The notes below the pieces were generated by a model. It searched no databases. It was not told the DNA's origin and saw nothing but the letters and a program-made list of their open reading frames with translations. Both the position numbers and the translations under genes were made by a program. From Halobellus captivus (GTDB lineage Archaea > Halobacteriota > Halobacteria > Halobacteriales > Haloferacaceae), in assembly GCF_003697845.1 (NCBI RefSeq), contig NZ_RDQE01000001.1:124001-188000 (forward strand): 64,000 nucleotides of DNA, in the 5' to 3' direction. Of this stretch, positions 55,457-64,000 are shown in pieces. The first letter of the stretch is position 1; every line of letters starts with the position of its first letter.

Positions 55457-56362
55457 TCAGTCGTGGTTCATCGCTCCGTCGTCGGAGGGGTTGACGTCCG
55501 AGTCGCCGTAGATCATCGCCCGTTCGACGTCGATCCGGACCGACTCGATCCGACCGCCGACCGCGGCGACGGCCGCGAGGACGGGATACGTGACCGGCAG
55601 GTCCCGGTAGAGATACGCCTGGACGTCGGAGACGACCTCGCCGACGTTCGTCGACCGCTCCCCGTCCATGCGCTCCCGCTGTCGGCGGGCCGCGATCTCG
55701 TCACACGTCCCGTCGAGGACGTTCAACCGCGCGCGGTACGCGTCGAGCGCGCCGAAGTCCGCCATCTCGAAGTCCCGGCGTGCGAACGTCGTGACCTCAT
55801 CGACGATCGGCGAGAGGTCCTCGCGGGCGCGAGCGACCGACGCCGACTCCGACTCGACGACGTCGACGAGCTCCTCGCGACGCTCGATCGCCTCGGTCGT
55901 CCTCGCCAAAAGCGACGAGCGATACCGCTCGTGAAGCGTCGGCTCGCGAGTGAGCGCGACCGCGAGCTCCGGGCTGAACTCCGCGGCGAGGCTGCGTTCG
56001 TAGGTGTCGTTGTACTCCTCCTCGTAGTGCGGGACGGACATGACCGTCTCCTGATAGGCGTTCCGGACAGCGACGAGGCCGGGTCCGGTGCTCCCCGTTC
56101 CGCCTCGAAACCGCGAGGGGTTCGAAGTCCCGCCCGTCATCGCCGGCGATCCCGCGGTGGGTCCCGCTCCCGCCGTCGGGGTCGCCTCCGCCGCGATCCC
56201 TCGAAGGCGCGATCGGAACGCCTCGAACGCCTCCCGTTCGTCGACGGTCCGCCGACGCTCGACGCGGAGGGCATCGCGGGCGTCGCGCAGGGCGGACTCG
56301 GCGCTACGTAGTCTCTCGCTGCCGTCGAAGTCATGCCGATTCCCGAGATCGGTCGTCGCCAT
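55457..56362 (-). CDS. DUF7260-like haloarchaeal helical protein
   Basis: A 301-residue, mainly helical protein. The N-terminal 50 residues are a coiled coil (SERLRSAESALRDARDALRVERRRTVDEREAF). A flexible Gly/Thr/Ser segment follows. The block AVRNAYQETVMSVPHYEEEYNDTYERSLAAEFSPELA is the clearest landmark and resembles the DUF7260 family as I recall it. No membrane helix or catalytic motif is seen. I chose the ATG at 56362: a TATA-like ATTATGAC lies about 27 bases upstream, overlapping the alternative ATG at 56389. Confidence 0.7.
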   Translation of the reverse strand: MATTDLGNRHDFDGSERLRSAESALRDARDALRVERRRTVDEREAFEAFRSRLRGIAAEATPTAGAGPTAGSPAMTGGTSNPSRFRGGTGSTGPGLVAVRNAYQETVMSVPHYEEEYNDTYERSLAAEFSPELAVALTREPTLHERYRSSLLARTTEAIERREELVDVVESESASVARAREDLSPIVDEVTTFARRDFEMADFGALDAYRARLNVLDGTCDEIAARRQRERMDGERSTNVGEVVSDVQAYLYRDLPVTYPVLAAVAAVGGRIESVRIDVERAMIYGDSDVNPSDDGAMNHD

Positions 56363-56389
56363 GGTTCGAGAAATACGTTCTCCCGTCAT

Positions 56390-56608
56390 AATCGATTATA
56401 TGTGGCGTATATCGTCGGGTAGAGCACGCTATACGACTATATATGTTGGACAATATCGATCCGATAAATCCTTGAACAGACGTCGAATACGAGGTCTAGA
56501 TCTGTACTATATAGAATACATAGATATATGTGGTGCTATCGTTCACTACCCCCCTTCGTATATTCCTCATAGCATGGTATTTACGTGGTCTTCGTCCACG
56601 ATCCGGTG
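56390..56608. promoter_or_regulatory. AT-rich control region of the pst operon
   Basis: A 219-base AT-rich region, striking in a high-GC window. TATATGTGG occurs twice in the same direction (56397-56405 and 56525-56533). CTATACGACTATATATG and GTACTATATAGAATACATAGATATATG are further AT repeats, and GGACAATATC at about 56449 is a weak CAATACT relative. GTATTTAC around 56578-56585 is the likely TATA box of pstS at -27. A phosphate-responsive operator is expected here; these repeats are the best candidates. Confidence 0.5.
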
Positions 56609-57655
56609 ATGGCACCCAGCCAGAACCTGGAGACGGAGGGTATTACCCGACGGAGATCGCTCGCGGCGCTCGCCGGTGCCGGCGCGCTGGCGCTCGCGGG
56701 CTGTACGGAGACGGAAGGCGAGGGCGGTTCGGGTGACGGCAGTTCCGGTGACGGCAGCTCCGGAGACGACGGGTCGAGCGGGGGGTCCGACTCGCTCTCC
56801 GGATCGATCAACATCGCGGGATCGAGCACGGTCTTCCCTCTGATGAGCGCGGTTGCGGAGGACTTCGCGGCCGACAACCCCGACGTCTCGATCGACATCA
56901 GCTCGACCGGGTCCGGCGGAGGGTTCTCGAACTTCTTCTGCGTCGGCGAGACCGACTTCAACAACGCGAGCCGGCCGATCCAGCCGGAAGAGGAGGAGCT
57001 GTGCGAGGAGAACGGCGTCGAGTGGGTCGAGCTGATCGCCGCGACCGACGCTCTCACCGTCGTGATCAACAACGACAACGACTTCGCGACGGAGATGACC
57101 GTCGACGAACTCTCACAGATCTGGCAGTCCGACGCCGCCGAGATGTGGAGCGACGTGCGCGACGAGTGGCCCGACGAGGAGATCGAGCGGTACGGCGCCG
57201 CCGACACCTCGGGAACGTACGACTACTTCATCGAGAACGTCATGGGAGAGGACGGCCACACCGACGACTACCAGGCGACCGAGCAGGACAACACCATCGC
57301 CTCGGGCGTCGAGGGAAGCGAATACGCGATCGGCTACTTCGGGTTCGCCTACTGGTTCCAGAACCAGGACCAGGTCACGCCGGTCGCTATCGACAACGGT
57401 AACGGGCCGGTCGAACCCAGCCTCGAAACCGCGTCCTCCGGCGAATACGCCCCGCTCTCGCGGCCGCTTTTCACCTACCCGTCGATCGAGTCGCTCGGCG
57501 AGGAACACGTCCAGGAGTTCGCCCGCTACTTCGTCAGCCAGACCACCAACGAGGACCTCGTCGCCGGCGACGTGGGGTACGTCCCCGCGACCGAGGAGAC
57601 GCAGGAGGAACAGATGCAGGTCCTCGAGGACGCGATCGAGCAGGCGCAGGGCTGA
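56609..57655 (+). CDS. pstS: Phosphate ABC transporter substrate-binding protein PstS
   Basis: A 348-residue lipoprotein. The signal is twin-arginine with a lipobox (ITRRRSLAALAGAGALALAGC). A Ser/Gly-rich linker (GDGSSGDDGSS) follows the Cys. The PstS fold shows SINIAGSSTVFPLMSAVAEDFA and DISSTGSGGGFSNFFCVGETDFNNASRPI, with the phosphate-contacting STV and TGSGGG loops, and AADTSGTYDYFIENVM. It captures phosphate outside the membrane. ATG at 56609 leaves a complete Tat signal; an upstream ATG at 56585 is less likely given the TATA position. Confidence 0.93.
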   Translation: MAPSQNLETEGITRRRSLAALAGAGALALAGCTETEGEGGSGDGSSGDGSSGDDGSSGGSDSLSGSINIAGSSTVFPLMSAVAEDFAADNPDVSIDISSTGSGGGFSNFFCVGETDFNNASRPIQPEEEELCEENGVEWVELIAATDALTVVINNDNDFATEMTVDELSQIWQSDAAEMWSDVRDEWPDEEIERYGAADTSGTYDYFIENVMGEDGHTDDYQATEQDNTIASGVEGSEYAIGYFGFAYWFQNQDQVTPVAIDNGNGPVEPSLETASSGEYAPLSRPLFTYPSIESLGEEHVQEFARYFVSQTTNEDLVAGDVGYVPATEETQEEQMQVLEDAIEQAQG

Positions 57656-57712
57656 GACCCGCGTCATGAACCGGTGTATTGATTTACGACAGCGTTCGAT
57701 CACCGACCGTCC

Positions 57713-58687
57713 GTGACAGATAGCACCGAGAGTCCGGATCTACAGCGCCGGAGCGGGCTCACACGACTGAAGGAGGGAACCTACGGGGGGCTCTTCGCCG
57801 CCTGCGCGGCGATCACCCTGCTCACGACGGTCGCGATCATCGTGACCCTGCTGTCGGACGCAGTGGCGTTTTTCTCTCAAGTACCGATCACCGAATTCCT
57901 AACGAGCACCAGCTGGAGTCCGAACCCGCGCGGAGGCGGTCAGACGTTCGGGATCGTCGCGTTGGTCATCGGAACGCTCACCGTGACGATCACGGCGGCG
58001 TTCGTCGCGCTTCCGGTCGGAACGCTGACCGCGATCTACCTCAGCGAGTACGCGACGTCGAACGCGCGCTCGATACTGAAACCGCTCCTGGAGATCCTCG
58101 CCGGGATCCCGACGGTCGTGTACGGATACTTCGCGTTGGTGTACATCACGCCGGCGTTGAAGGCGACGCTGTTCCCGGAGATGAGTACCTTCAACGCGCT
58201 GTCGGCCTCGCTGATGGTCGGGATCATGACGATCCCGATGGTGTCGTCGATCTCGGAGGACGCCATGAGCGCGGTGCCGGACGACCTACGGCAGGCCGGA
58301 TACGGGCTCGGCGCGACGAAGTTCGAGGTGTCGACCGGGATCGTCGTCCCCGCGTCGATCTCCGGGATCGCCTCCTCGTACATCCTCGCCGTCTCGCGGG
58401 CGATCGGTGAGACGATGATCGTCGTCGTCGCGATGGGCGCACAGGCGCGGATGCCGACCGTCGGGGAGACGGTTCTCGGGATCCCCTTCATCAACCCCGC
58501 CGACGTCCTGCTCGACTCCGGCATGACGATCACGGTCGCGATGGTCCAGATCGCCGGCGGCGACCTGACGGGGGGAACGATCCCGTACGACGCGATGTTC
58601 GCGCTCGGACTCACGCTGTTCGTGGTGACTCTCGTAATGAACGTACTCAGTGACATCATCGCGGAACGCTACCGGGAGGAGTACTGA
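57713..58687 (+). CDS. pstC: Phosphate ABC transporter permease PstC
   Basis: A 324-residue permease with six main helices. Family signatures are GTLTVTITAAFVALPVGTLTAIYLSEYA, LEILAGIPTVVYGYFALVYITPAL, and the cytoplasmic coupling loop EDAMSAVPDDLRQAGYGLGATKFEVS. The C-terminus ends DIIAERYREEY. It starts with GTG, 57 bases after pstS. It dimerises with PstA to make the phosphate channel. The one-base overlap with pstA (TGATG) points to coupled translation. Confidence 0.93.
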   Translation: MTDSTESPDLQRRSGLTRLKEGTYGGLFAACAAITLLTTVAIIVTLLSDAVAFFSQVPITEFLTSTSWSPNPRGGGQTFGIVALVIGTLTVTITAAFVALPVGTLTAIYLSEYATSNARSILKPLLEILAGIPTVVYGYFALVYITPALKATLFPEMSTFNALSASLMVGIMTIPMVSSISEDAMSAVPDDLRQAGYGLGATKFEVSTGIVVPASISGIASSYILAVSRAIGETMIVVVAMGAQARMPTVGETVLGIPFINPADVLLDSGMTITVAMVQIAGGDLTGGTIPYDAMFALGLTLFVVTLVMNVLSDIIAERYREEY

Positions 58688-60465
58688 TGGCGACCGACAC
58701 CGACACCGCTCGGATCGAGGGATTCGGGGAGGTGAGCCGCGTCCGCGGGATCGTCTTCGAGTACCTCTCGCTCGGGGCCTCAGTGCTCGGCATCTTCGCG
58801 CTCGCGGTGCTGCTCATCTACGTCACGATCGACGCCTTCGACCTGGCGGGAACGAGCCCAGTGTGGCTGCTGACGTACTTCGTCACGCTCGTGGTTCCGT
58901 TCCTCGCGTTCTGTCTGTACAGCGCCCGCGACCGCGAGGTGACCCGACGCGCGGTCACGGTGAGTGGCGGCGGCCTCGTCGCGGTCGCCGCGGTTTTCAC
59001 CGCAATCGAGACGTTCGTCGGCCAGATCCCGCGACTCAATTGGCAGCTCGCGTATCTCTTCGTCGTCGTCGCTCCGCTTACCGGGTACCTCGTTTACGTC
59101 GGGGCACGCGGTCGCCCCGGGGCGGTCGGGTTCGGACTCGTCGGACGCCTGATCGGCGGCACCGCGATCGGGCTGGCGTTCTCCGTCCTCTTTTTAGTAT
59201 TCGACGAGCGGCTGTGGTTCCTCGCGTACACGATCGGGATCGTCCCGGCGGCTCTCGTGTACGGATACGGACGCGTCCGTGACGTCTCGGTCGCCTCGGC
59301 TGCCGCCATTCCGATCGCGGTCCTCGGGGTGCTCGTGGCGGTGCTTCTACGGCCCGTCGTCGACGTCTATCCGACGACGGTGTTCATTTACCTCTGGACG
59401 CTGGCGATCCCGATCGCGGCGGCCGGCGCCCTGCTGGTGAACGGTCGCGGGAACCGGACGGCGGCACTGGTCGCGGGAGGCGTTCCGCTCGCCCTCGCGG
59501 TCGTCATCGGACTGTTCGGACGGGCCGCGGGGCTCGGGGTCGGCGGGCCGAACGCGCTTCTCGTCATTAGCGTGGCGGGCGTCCCGACCGCCGTCTACCT
59601 CCATCGCGTGTTCGATGTCGGCGAGGGGGTGACGGGACTGGGGGTTCCCGTCCTGCTCGTCGGCGGGGCGCTCGTCGGGGCGTTCGTCGTCGAAACGTTC
59701 GGGATCCCGACCCCGAACCCGTGGGTGAGCGAAACGTTCCTCACGGAGGCACCCTCCCGGAACGCCCGGGATGCCGGGCTGTATCCGGCGATCGTCGGTT
59801 CGGTGATCATCATCGCGATGGTCGCCGTGTTTTCGTTCGTCCTCGGAGTCGCGACGTCGGTGTTCCTGGAGGAGTACACCGCAGACAGCGGAGTCATCGG
59901 CGCACTGACGCGGCTACTCCAGATCAACATCGCGAACCTCGCTGCGGTCCCGTCCGTCGTTTACGGCCTGCTCGGACTGGGTCTCTTCGCGAACCTCCTC
60001 GGGTTCGGCTTCGGGACCGCGGTGACCGTGTCGCTGACGCTGTCGCTTCTCATCCTACCGATCACGATCATCTCCGCACAGGAGGCGATCCGATCAGTCC
60101 CGGACGACCTGCGGCGCGGGTCGGACGCGATGGGCGCGACGCGCTGGCAGACGACCAAGAACGTCGTCCTACCGGAAGCGTTCCCCGGTATCCTGACCGG
60201 AACGATACTCGCGCTCGGGCGGGCGATCGGCGAGACCGCGCCGCTCATCATGGTCGGCGCGGCGACGACGGTGTTCAGCGCGCCGAGCAGCCTGTTCAGC
60301 AAGTTCAGCGCGATGCCGATGCAGATCTACGCATGGGCGAACTTCCCGCAGGAGGAGTTCCGATACGGCGTCGTCGCCGCAGGCGTTATCACGCTGTTGA
60401 TCATTCTCATCGGCATGAACGGCACGGCGATACTGCTGCGGAACCGCGCGGAACGGGGGACCTAA
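58687..60465 (+). CDS. pstA: Phosphate ABC transporter permease PstA, long form
   Basis: A 592-residue PstA, about twice the length of bacterial PstA (near 300). The conserved permease is in the C-terminal 260 residues: [53 protein letters not shown], and the coupling loop [26 protein letters not shown]. The N-terminal 330 residues add eight to ten extra membrane helices with no known motif. The extension is contiguous and in frame, so it is a real fused domain, as in other haloarchaea. Its function is unknown. Confidence 0.92.
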   Translation: MATDTDTARIEGFGEVSRVRGIVFEYLSLGASVLGIFALAVLLIYVTIDAFDLAGTSPVWLLTYFVTLVVPFLAFCLYSARDREVTRRAVTVSGGGLVAVAAVFTAIETFVGQIPRLNWQLAYLFVVVAPLTGYLVYVGARGRPGAVGFGLVGRLIGGTAIGLAFSVLFLVFDERLWFLAYTIGIVPAALVYGYGRVRDVSVASAAAIPIAVLGVLVAVLLRPVVDVYPTTVFIYLWTLAIPIAAAGALLVNGRGNRTAALVAGGVPLALAVVIGLFGRAAGLGVGGPNALLVISVAGVPTAVYLHRVFDVGEGVTGLGVPVLLVGGALVGAFVVETFGIPTPNPWVSETFLTEAPSRNARDAGLYPAIVGSVIIIAMVAVFSFVLGVATSVFLEEYTADSGVIGALTRLLQINIANLAAVPSVVYGLLGLGLFANLLGFGFGTAVTVSLTLSLLILPITIISAQEAIRSVPDDLRRGSDAMGATRWQTTKNVVLPEAFPGILTGTILALGRAIGETAPLIMVGAATTVFSAPSSLFSKFSAMPMQIYAWANFPQEEFRYGVVAAGVITLLIILIGMNGTAILLRNRAERGT

Positions 60466-60466
60466 C

Positions 60467-61312
<846 letters not shown>

Positions 61313-62020
61313 ATGCCCAGAGAGAACTACCAAAAGCGGCTCGAGGACCTCAGCGAGGACGTCGTCGGCATGGGCGACCTCGTTCTCGAGCGGTACGACG
61401 CCGCGATCGAGGCGGCCGAGACCGGCGACGACGACCTCGCACGGGACGTCATCGAGGGTGACCACGAGGTCAACGAGCGCTACCTCGAACTCGAGGAGGA
61501 GTGTACCGAACTGCTCGCGCTCCAGCAGCCGGTCGCGGGCGACCTCCGGCTGGTGACGGCCTCGTTCAAGGTGATCACCGACCTCGAGCGCGTCGCCGAC
61601 CTCGCGACCAACCTCGCCGGCTACGGCGGCGACGACGGCGGACTCCATCCGGCGGTCGAGTTCCGGAAACTCGGCCACGCCGCCGGCGACATGGTCGCCG
61701 ACGCGGTGGCCGCCTACGAGGCGGGAGACCCCGAGGCGTGTCGGGCGGTCGCCGCCCGCGACGACGACCTCGACGAGCGGTGTCGGCGGGCGAGCGAGGC
61801 GGTCGTCCGCGACCTGCTCGAGGCCGACCGCGCGCGGGTCGAGGCGGCCGGAGCGGACCGGAACGTCGAGACGGAGGCCGACGAGCTGGCCGCCGCGATC
61901 GACGACGTCTCCCGCGCGCTGCTGGCGATACGGGACATCGAGCGCGTGGGCGACCACGCGGTCAACATCGCCGCTCGGACGCTGTACATGGTCGAGAACG
62001 ACGACGAACTGATCTACTGA
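61313..62020 (+). CDS. phoU: Phosphate signalling protein PhoU
   Basis: A 235-residue two-repeat helical PhoU. Each half carries the conserved acidic cluster that binds metal: FKVITDLERVADLATNLAG in the first and LLAIRDIERVGDHAVNIAARTLY in the second. It reads transporter activity and tunes phosphate uptake or its signalling. The ATG follows the pstB stop with no gap. An extended loop in the second repeat (EAAGADRNVETEADEL) is typical of haloarchaea. Confidence 0.93.
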   Translation: MPRENYQKRLEDLSEDVVGMGDLVLERYDAAIEAAETGDDDLARDVIEGDHEVNERYLELEEECTELLALQQPVAGDLRLVTASFKVITDLERVADLATNLAGYGGDDGGLHPAVEFRKLGHAAGDMVADAVAAYEAGDPEACRAVAARDDDLDERCRRASEAVVRDLLEADRARVEAAGADRNVETEADELAAAIDDVSRALLAIRDIERVGDHAVNIAARTLYMVENDDELIY

Positions 62021-62074
62021 GCCGACGACGAACCGGGCTACCGAGGCGGCGACACGCGGAACCGAGAGGACGTC

Positions 62075-62539
62075 ATGACATCCACCGACACCCCGGACGA
62101 CGACACGGAACCGATCGGCGGCGACGCCGAACCCACGACGCTCACGTTCATGTGCGTGCGGAACGCCGGGCGCAGCCAGATGGCCACGGCGTTCGCGGAG
62201 CGCGAGCGCGCCGAGCGCGGTCTCGAGGACGTAGTCGAGATCGTCACCGGCGGGACGGCTCCCGCCGACGAGGTCCACGACGTGGTCGTCGAGGCGCTCG
62301 CGGAGGTCGGACTCGACGTGAACGGACGGACCCCCCGACACGTGTCGGAGACGACGCTCGCGGCGTCGGACTTCGTCGCGACGATGGGGTGTTCGACGCT
62401 GGAGCTGCCCGGCGTCGACACCGACGATTGGGACCTCGACGACCCCGGCGAGCGCCCGATCGAGGAGGTCCGAGAGATCCGCGACGAGATCGAACGCCGG
62501 GTGGTCGCCCTCTTCGACGAGCGGTTCGGCGAGCGATAG
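62075..62539 (+). CDS. Low molecular weight phosphatase/arsenate reductase-like protein
   Basis: A 154-residue LMW-PTPase fold. The phosphate-binding loop is FMCVRNAGRSQMA (C-x5-R-S) near residue 25, followed by VVEALAEVGLDVNGRTPRHV and DFVATMGCSTLELPGV; the latter cysteine could be the second redox Cys of thioredoxin-coupled arsenate reductases. A DW-x-LDDPGE motif provides the general acid Asp. It lies 54 bases after phoU, and Pst takes up arsenate along with phosphate, so an arsenate reductase role fits. A protein phosphatase role remains possible. Confidence 0.82.
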   Translation: MTSTDTPDDDTEPIGGDAEPTTLTFMCVRNAGRSQMATAFAERERAERGLEDVVEIVTGGTAPADEVHDVVVEALAEVGLDVNGRTPRHVSETTLAASDFVATMGCSTLELPGVDTDDWDLDDPGERPIEEVREIRDEIERRVVALFDERFGER

Positions 62540-62599
62540 GCGGCCGGCCTCCTCGAAACGACCCGCCCTTTTCGACTCGCTCGTCCCCGAGCGGCCCGC

Positions 62600-63025
62600 T
62601 CAGTCTCCGTCGCGCACGACTCGCGTCCCCGCGACGTGGTCGCCGACCCGCCGGTCGCCGTCGGTGAGGACGACGACCGCGGCTCCGACCAGGTAGAAGA
62701 CCGCGCCGTCGACGACCCGCAGGAGCGTCCGGACCGCCGCCGCACGCGGTCCACACGGCGAGCCGTCGGACCCGAGGACGACGAGCCCGAACAGTCGCTT
62801 GCCGGGCGTTCGCGCGAGCGTCCCCTCGAAGACGACGTGGTAGCCGAGGTACGCGATCGGGAAGGCCCACCGTCCCGAAAGCGGGGCGACGCCGGCGAGA
62901 AGCGAGAGCGCGACCCCGGCGAGCCCGAGGAGGAGACCGACGACCAGCGCGTCGACGACGACCGCGCCCCCGCGCCGGAGGAGCGGTCCCACGTCGGCGC
63001 CGGCGTCGAGTCGGGGGCGATCCAT
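62600..63025 (-). CDS. RDD family membrane protein
   Basis: A 141-residue RDD-domain protein with three helices (about 20-45, 48-62 and 100-120). RRGGAVVVDALVVGLLLG is the RD-type opening in which the second D is moved, and LARTPGKRLFGLVVLGSDGSPCGPRAAAVRTLLR is the classical GKR...R block. RDD proteins may act as ion antiporters or transport helpers. It sits alone, tail to tail with the phosphatase gene. Confidence 0.85.
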   Translation of the reverse strand: MDRPRLDAGADVGPLLRRGGAVVVDALVVGLLLGLAGVALSLLAGVAPLSGRWAFPIAYLGYHVVFEGTLARTPGKRLFGLVVLGSDGSPCGPRAAAVRTLLRVVDGAVFYLVGAAVVVLTDGDRRVGDHVAGTRVVRDGD

Positions 63026-63112
63026 ACGGATCGGCCGCTCGGTCCGAGGATAAAACGATCGGGAACCGGACGACCGTCGACGTCGCCCGGCTCGCGGCCG
63101 TCGGCGTGAGAG

Positions 63113-63580
63113 TCAGTCCTTCCCGCCGGTCGAGGCTCCGACCTCCCGTCGACCGGAGATCCGGGTCCCTCCGTCGTCGTCTCCAGTCGACTCGATCACG
63201 AACCCGAGGTCCACGTAGAACGCCTCCAACTCCGCGTCGAACGCCGCGGTGACGCGGTCGGTCTCCGGGTCGGACTCGGCGGCCCGAACCGCGCCGGCGA
63301 CGAGCGCGGACCCGATCCCCCTGCCGCGTCGCGCCCGCCTGACCGCGACCGCGTCGACGTGGCGACGTCCCGGTTCCGGACGGGTCGTCACCAGTGCCCC
63401 GACGACCGAACCGGTGCGCTCGAAACGGGCGACGAGGACGTCCCCGGCGTCGATCCGGTCGATAAGGCCGTCCGCGTCGGTCTCGAGCATCGCGGCGTCG
63501 AGCACGCGGAGGACGTCGAGCCGGTCGTCGGGGGTCGCGGTCTCGACGCCGACGCCGTCCGGCGGGGAGCGGTCGCTCAC
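63113..63580 (-). CDS. GNAT family N-acetyltransferase
   Basis: A 155-residue GNAT protein. The acetyl-CoA loop is RRARRGRGIGSALVAGAVRAAE near residue 88 (R-x-x-G-x-G). LEAFYVDLGFVIE is the C-terminal FY-x-x-x-GF motif. GTG start at 63580 overlaps the stop of the SAMP2-like gene by GTGA, so both come from one message. The same neighbour order, an acetyltransferase after samp2, is found in other haloarchaea as I recall. Substrate unknown; modification or processing of the ubiquitin-like neighbour can only be suggested. Confidence 0.82.
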   Translation of the reverse strand: MSDRSPPDGVGVETATPDDRLDVLRVLDAAMLETDADGLIDRIDAGDVLVARFERTGSVVGALVTTRPEPGRRHVDAVAVRRARRGRGIGSALVAGAVRAAESDPETDRVTAAFDAELEAFYVDLGFVIESTGDDDGGTRISGRREVGASTGGKD

Positions 63581-63804
63581 GCGTCCCGGTCCGACCCCTC
63601 GCCAGCCCCGCCCTGGATCAGCCGGAGCAGCCGTACCCGGTCGGCGTCGACGGGGCGGTCGCCGGGGACGGGGGAGCCGTCGACGAGGACCGACGCCTCC
63701 TGGGGGTGGAAGCCGGCGGCGCGTATCAGGTCGGCGTAGGTCGCGTCCTCGTCGACGGCGTGTACCTCCTCGTCGCCGCCGACGACGTCGACGGTCACGT
63801 CCAT
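63577..63804 (-). CDS. Ubiquitin-like small archaeal modifier, SAMP2-like, with C-terminal extension
   Basis: A 75-residue ubiquitin/MoaD-fold protein: MDVTVDVVGGDEEVHAVDEDATYADLIRAAGFHP, then VLVDGSPVPGDRPVDADRVRLLRLIQGG. It resembles SAMP2 of Haloferax volcanii, which ends at the di-glycine and serves as both protein modifier and sulfur carrier for tRNA thiolation. Here nine residues (AGEGSDRDA) follow the GG before the stop, so the active tail would have to be freed by a protease. The stop overlaps the GNAT start by GTGA, confirming the frame. Confidence 0.85.
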   Translation of the reverse strand: MDVTVDVVGGDEEVHAVDEDATYADLIRAAGFHPQEASVLVDGSPVPGDRPVDADRVRLLRLIQGGAGEGSDRDA

Positions 63805-63840
63805 GCGTCGACCTCCGAACCCCCTCGCGTCCCCATTCGT

Positions 63841-64000
63841 TTACCCGTCCAGCCGCTCGCGGAGGAGCCCGTTGACCTGGCCGGGGTCGGCGCTCCCGCC
63901 GGTCGCCTGCATCACCTGTCCGACGAGGAAGTTGATCGCGCCGTCGTCGCCGTCGTGGTAGTCCGCGACCGCCTCCGGGTTGTCGTCGATGGCGGCGTCG
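63841..64000 (-). CDS. gatB: Asp/Glu-tRNA amidotransferase subunit GatB, C-terminal end (partial)
   Basis: Only the last 52 codons are in the window; the gene runs off the right edge. The visible end, DDNPEAVADYHDGDDGAINFLVGQVMQATGGSADPGQVN followed by LLRERLDG, is the YqeY-like tail of GatB with the diagnostic FLVGQVM. GatB transamidates Glu-tRNA-Gln or Asp-tRNA-Asn with GatA and GatC. It lies 36 bases upstream of the SAMP2-like gene on the same strand, so they may share a transcript. Confidence 0.9.
   Translation of the reverse strand, partial: DAAIDDNPEAVADYHDGDDGAINFLVGQVMQATGGSADPGQVNGLLRERLDG

Noticed and set aside
56390-56608. Replication origin in the AT-rich stretch before pstS
   Set aside because: No Orc1/Cdc6 gene lies nearby and no long origin-recognition-box repeats are visible. 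A promoter region explains the base composition.

Overview
The window reads as chromosome of an extremely halophilic archaeon, most like Halorubrum. Base composition is very GC-rich and the predicted proteins are strongly acidic. It carries archaeal or haloarchaeal marker genes: L21e, S8e, RpoF, RfcS, PAN, MptA, CofH, an archaeal GHMP shikimate kinase, a SAMP2-like modifier, an amphi-Trp protein and a HalX response regulator. Many genes have a TATA-like box about 27 bases before the start codon, so their transcripts are probably leaderless, and this decided several starts. Gene density is high, with many ATGA, GTGA or TGATG overlaps. There is no rRNA, no CRISPR array and no intact insertion sequence.

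Layout. 0-14.6 kb is housekeeping: a HEAT-repeat protein, an OYE-type reductase, a sugar-phosphate isomerase-like protein, a two-gene methionine synthase, a BtuF-like protein, and the archaeal translation/transcription cluster L21e-RpoF-DUF655-KsgA-(MscS)-HemK2, divergent from the archaeal GTP cyclohydrolase mptA. 14.7-29.9 kb is a sulfur and thiol island: two TusA proteins, an SQR-like flavoprotein with DUF1641, two DsrE-family proteins, a rhodanese-metallo-beta-lactamase fusion, a two-gene YeeE/YedE transporter, two thioredoxin-like proteins, a TauE/SafE exporter with a tiny DUF7512-like partner, an ArsN2-type acetyltransferase, and a cysteine-containing TrmB-family regulator resembling OxsR. 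A half-site CAATACT, or a close variant, recurs at the promoters of these genes. 30.1-32.8 kb is an SsuABC/TauABC-type importer.

33-46 kb holds menB, tRNA-Leu(UAA), a 3Fe-4S-type ferredoxin, rps8e, RNase HII, rfcS, etfA-etfB, cofH, a LysE exporter, an M48 protease and an M29 aminopeptidase. Unusual non-coding repeats lie between these genes: an inverted pair of about 137-bp structured elements, and a hairpin array with duplicated tRNA 3' ends. 46-56 kb has a HalX response regulator, PAN, an arginine decarboxylase, a CNNM/CBS membrane protein, a VapBC-like module inserted at the 3' end of chorismate mutase, and shikimate kinase. 56.6-62.5 kb is a complete pst phosphate operon (pstSCAB-phoU) followed by an ArsC-like LMW phosphatase. 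The window ends with an RDD protein, a GNAT, a SAMP2-like ubiquitin-fold protein with an unusual tail, and the end of gatB.

The main candidate for something undescribed is the sulfur island. It resembles, in different order and with different regulator chemistry, the bacterial cst-type systems for handling sulfide and persulfide, and it appears to share one cis-regulatory motif. The second is the family of variable-stem repeat elements around tRNA-Leu.
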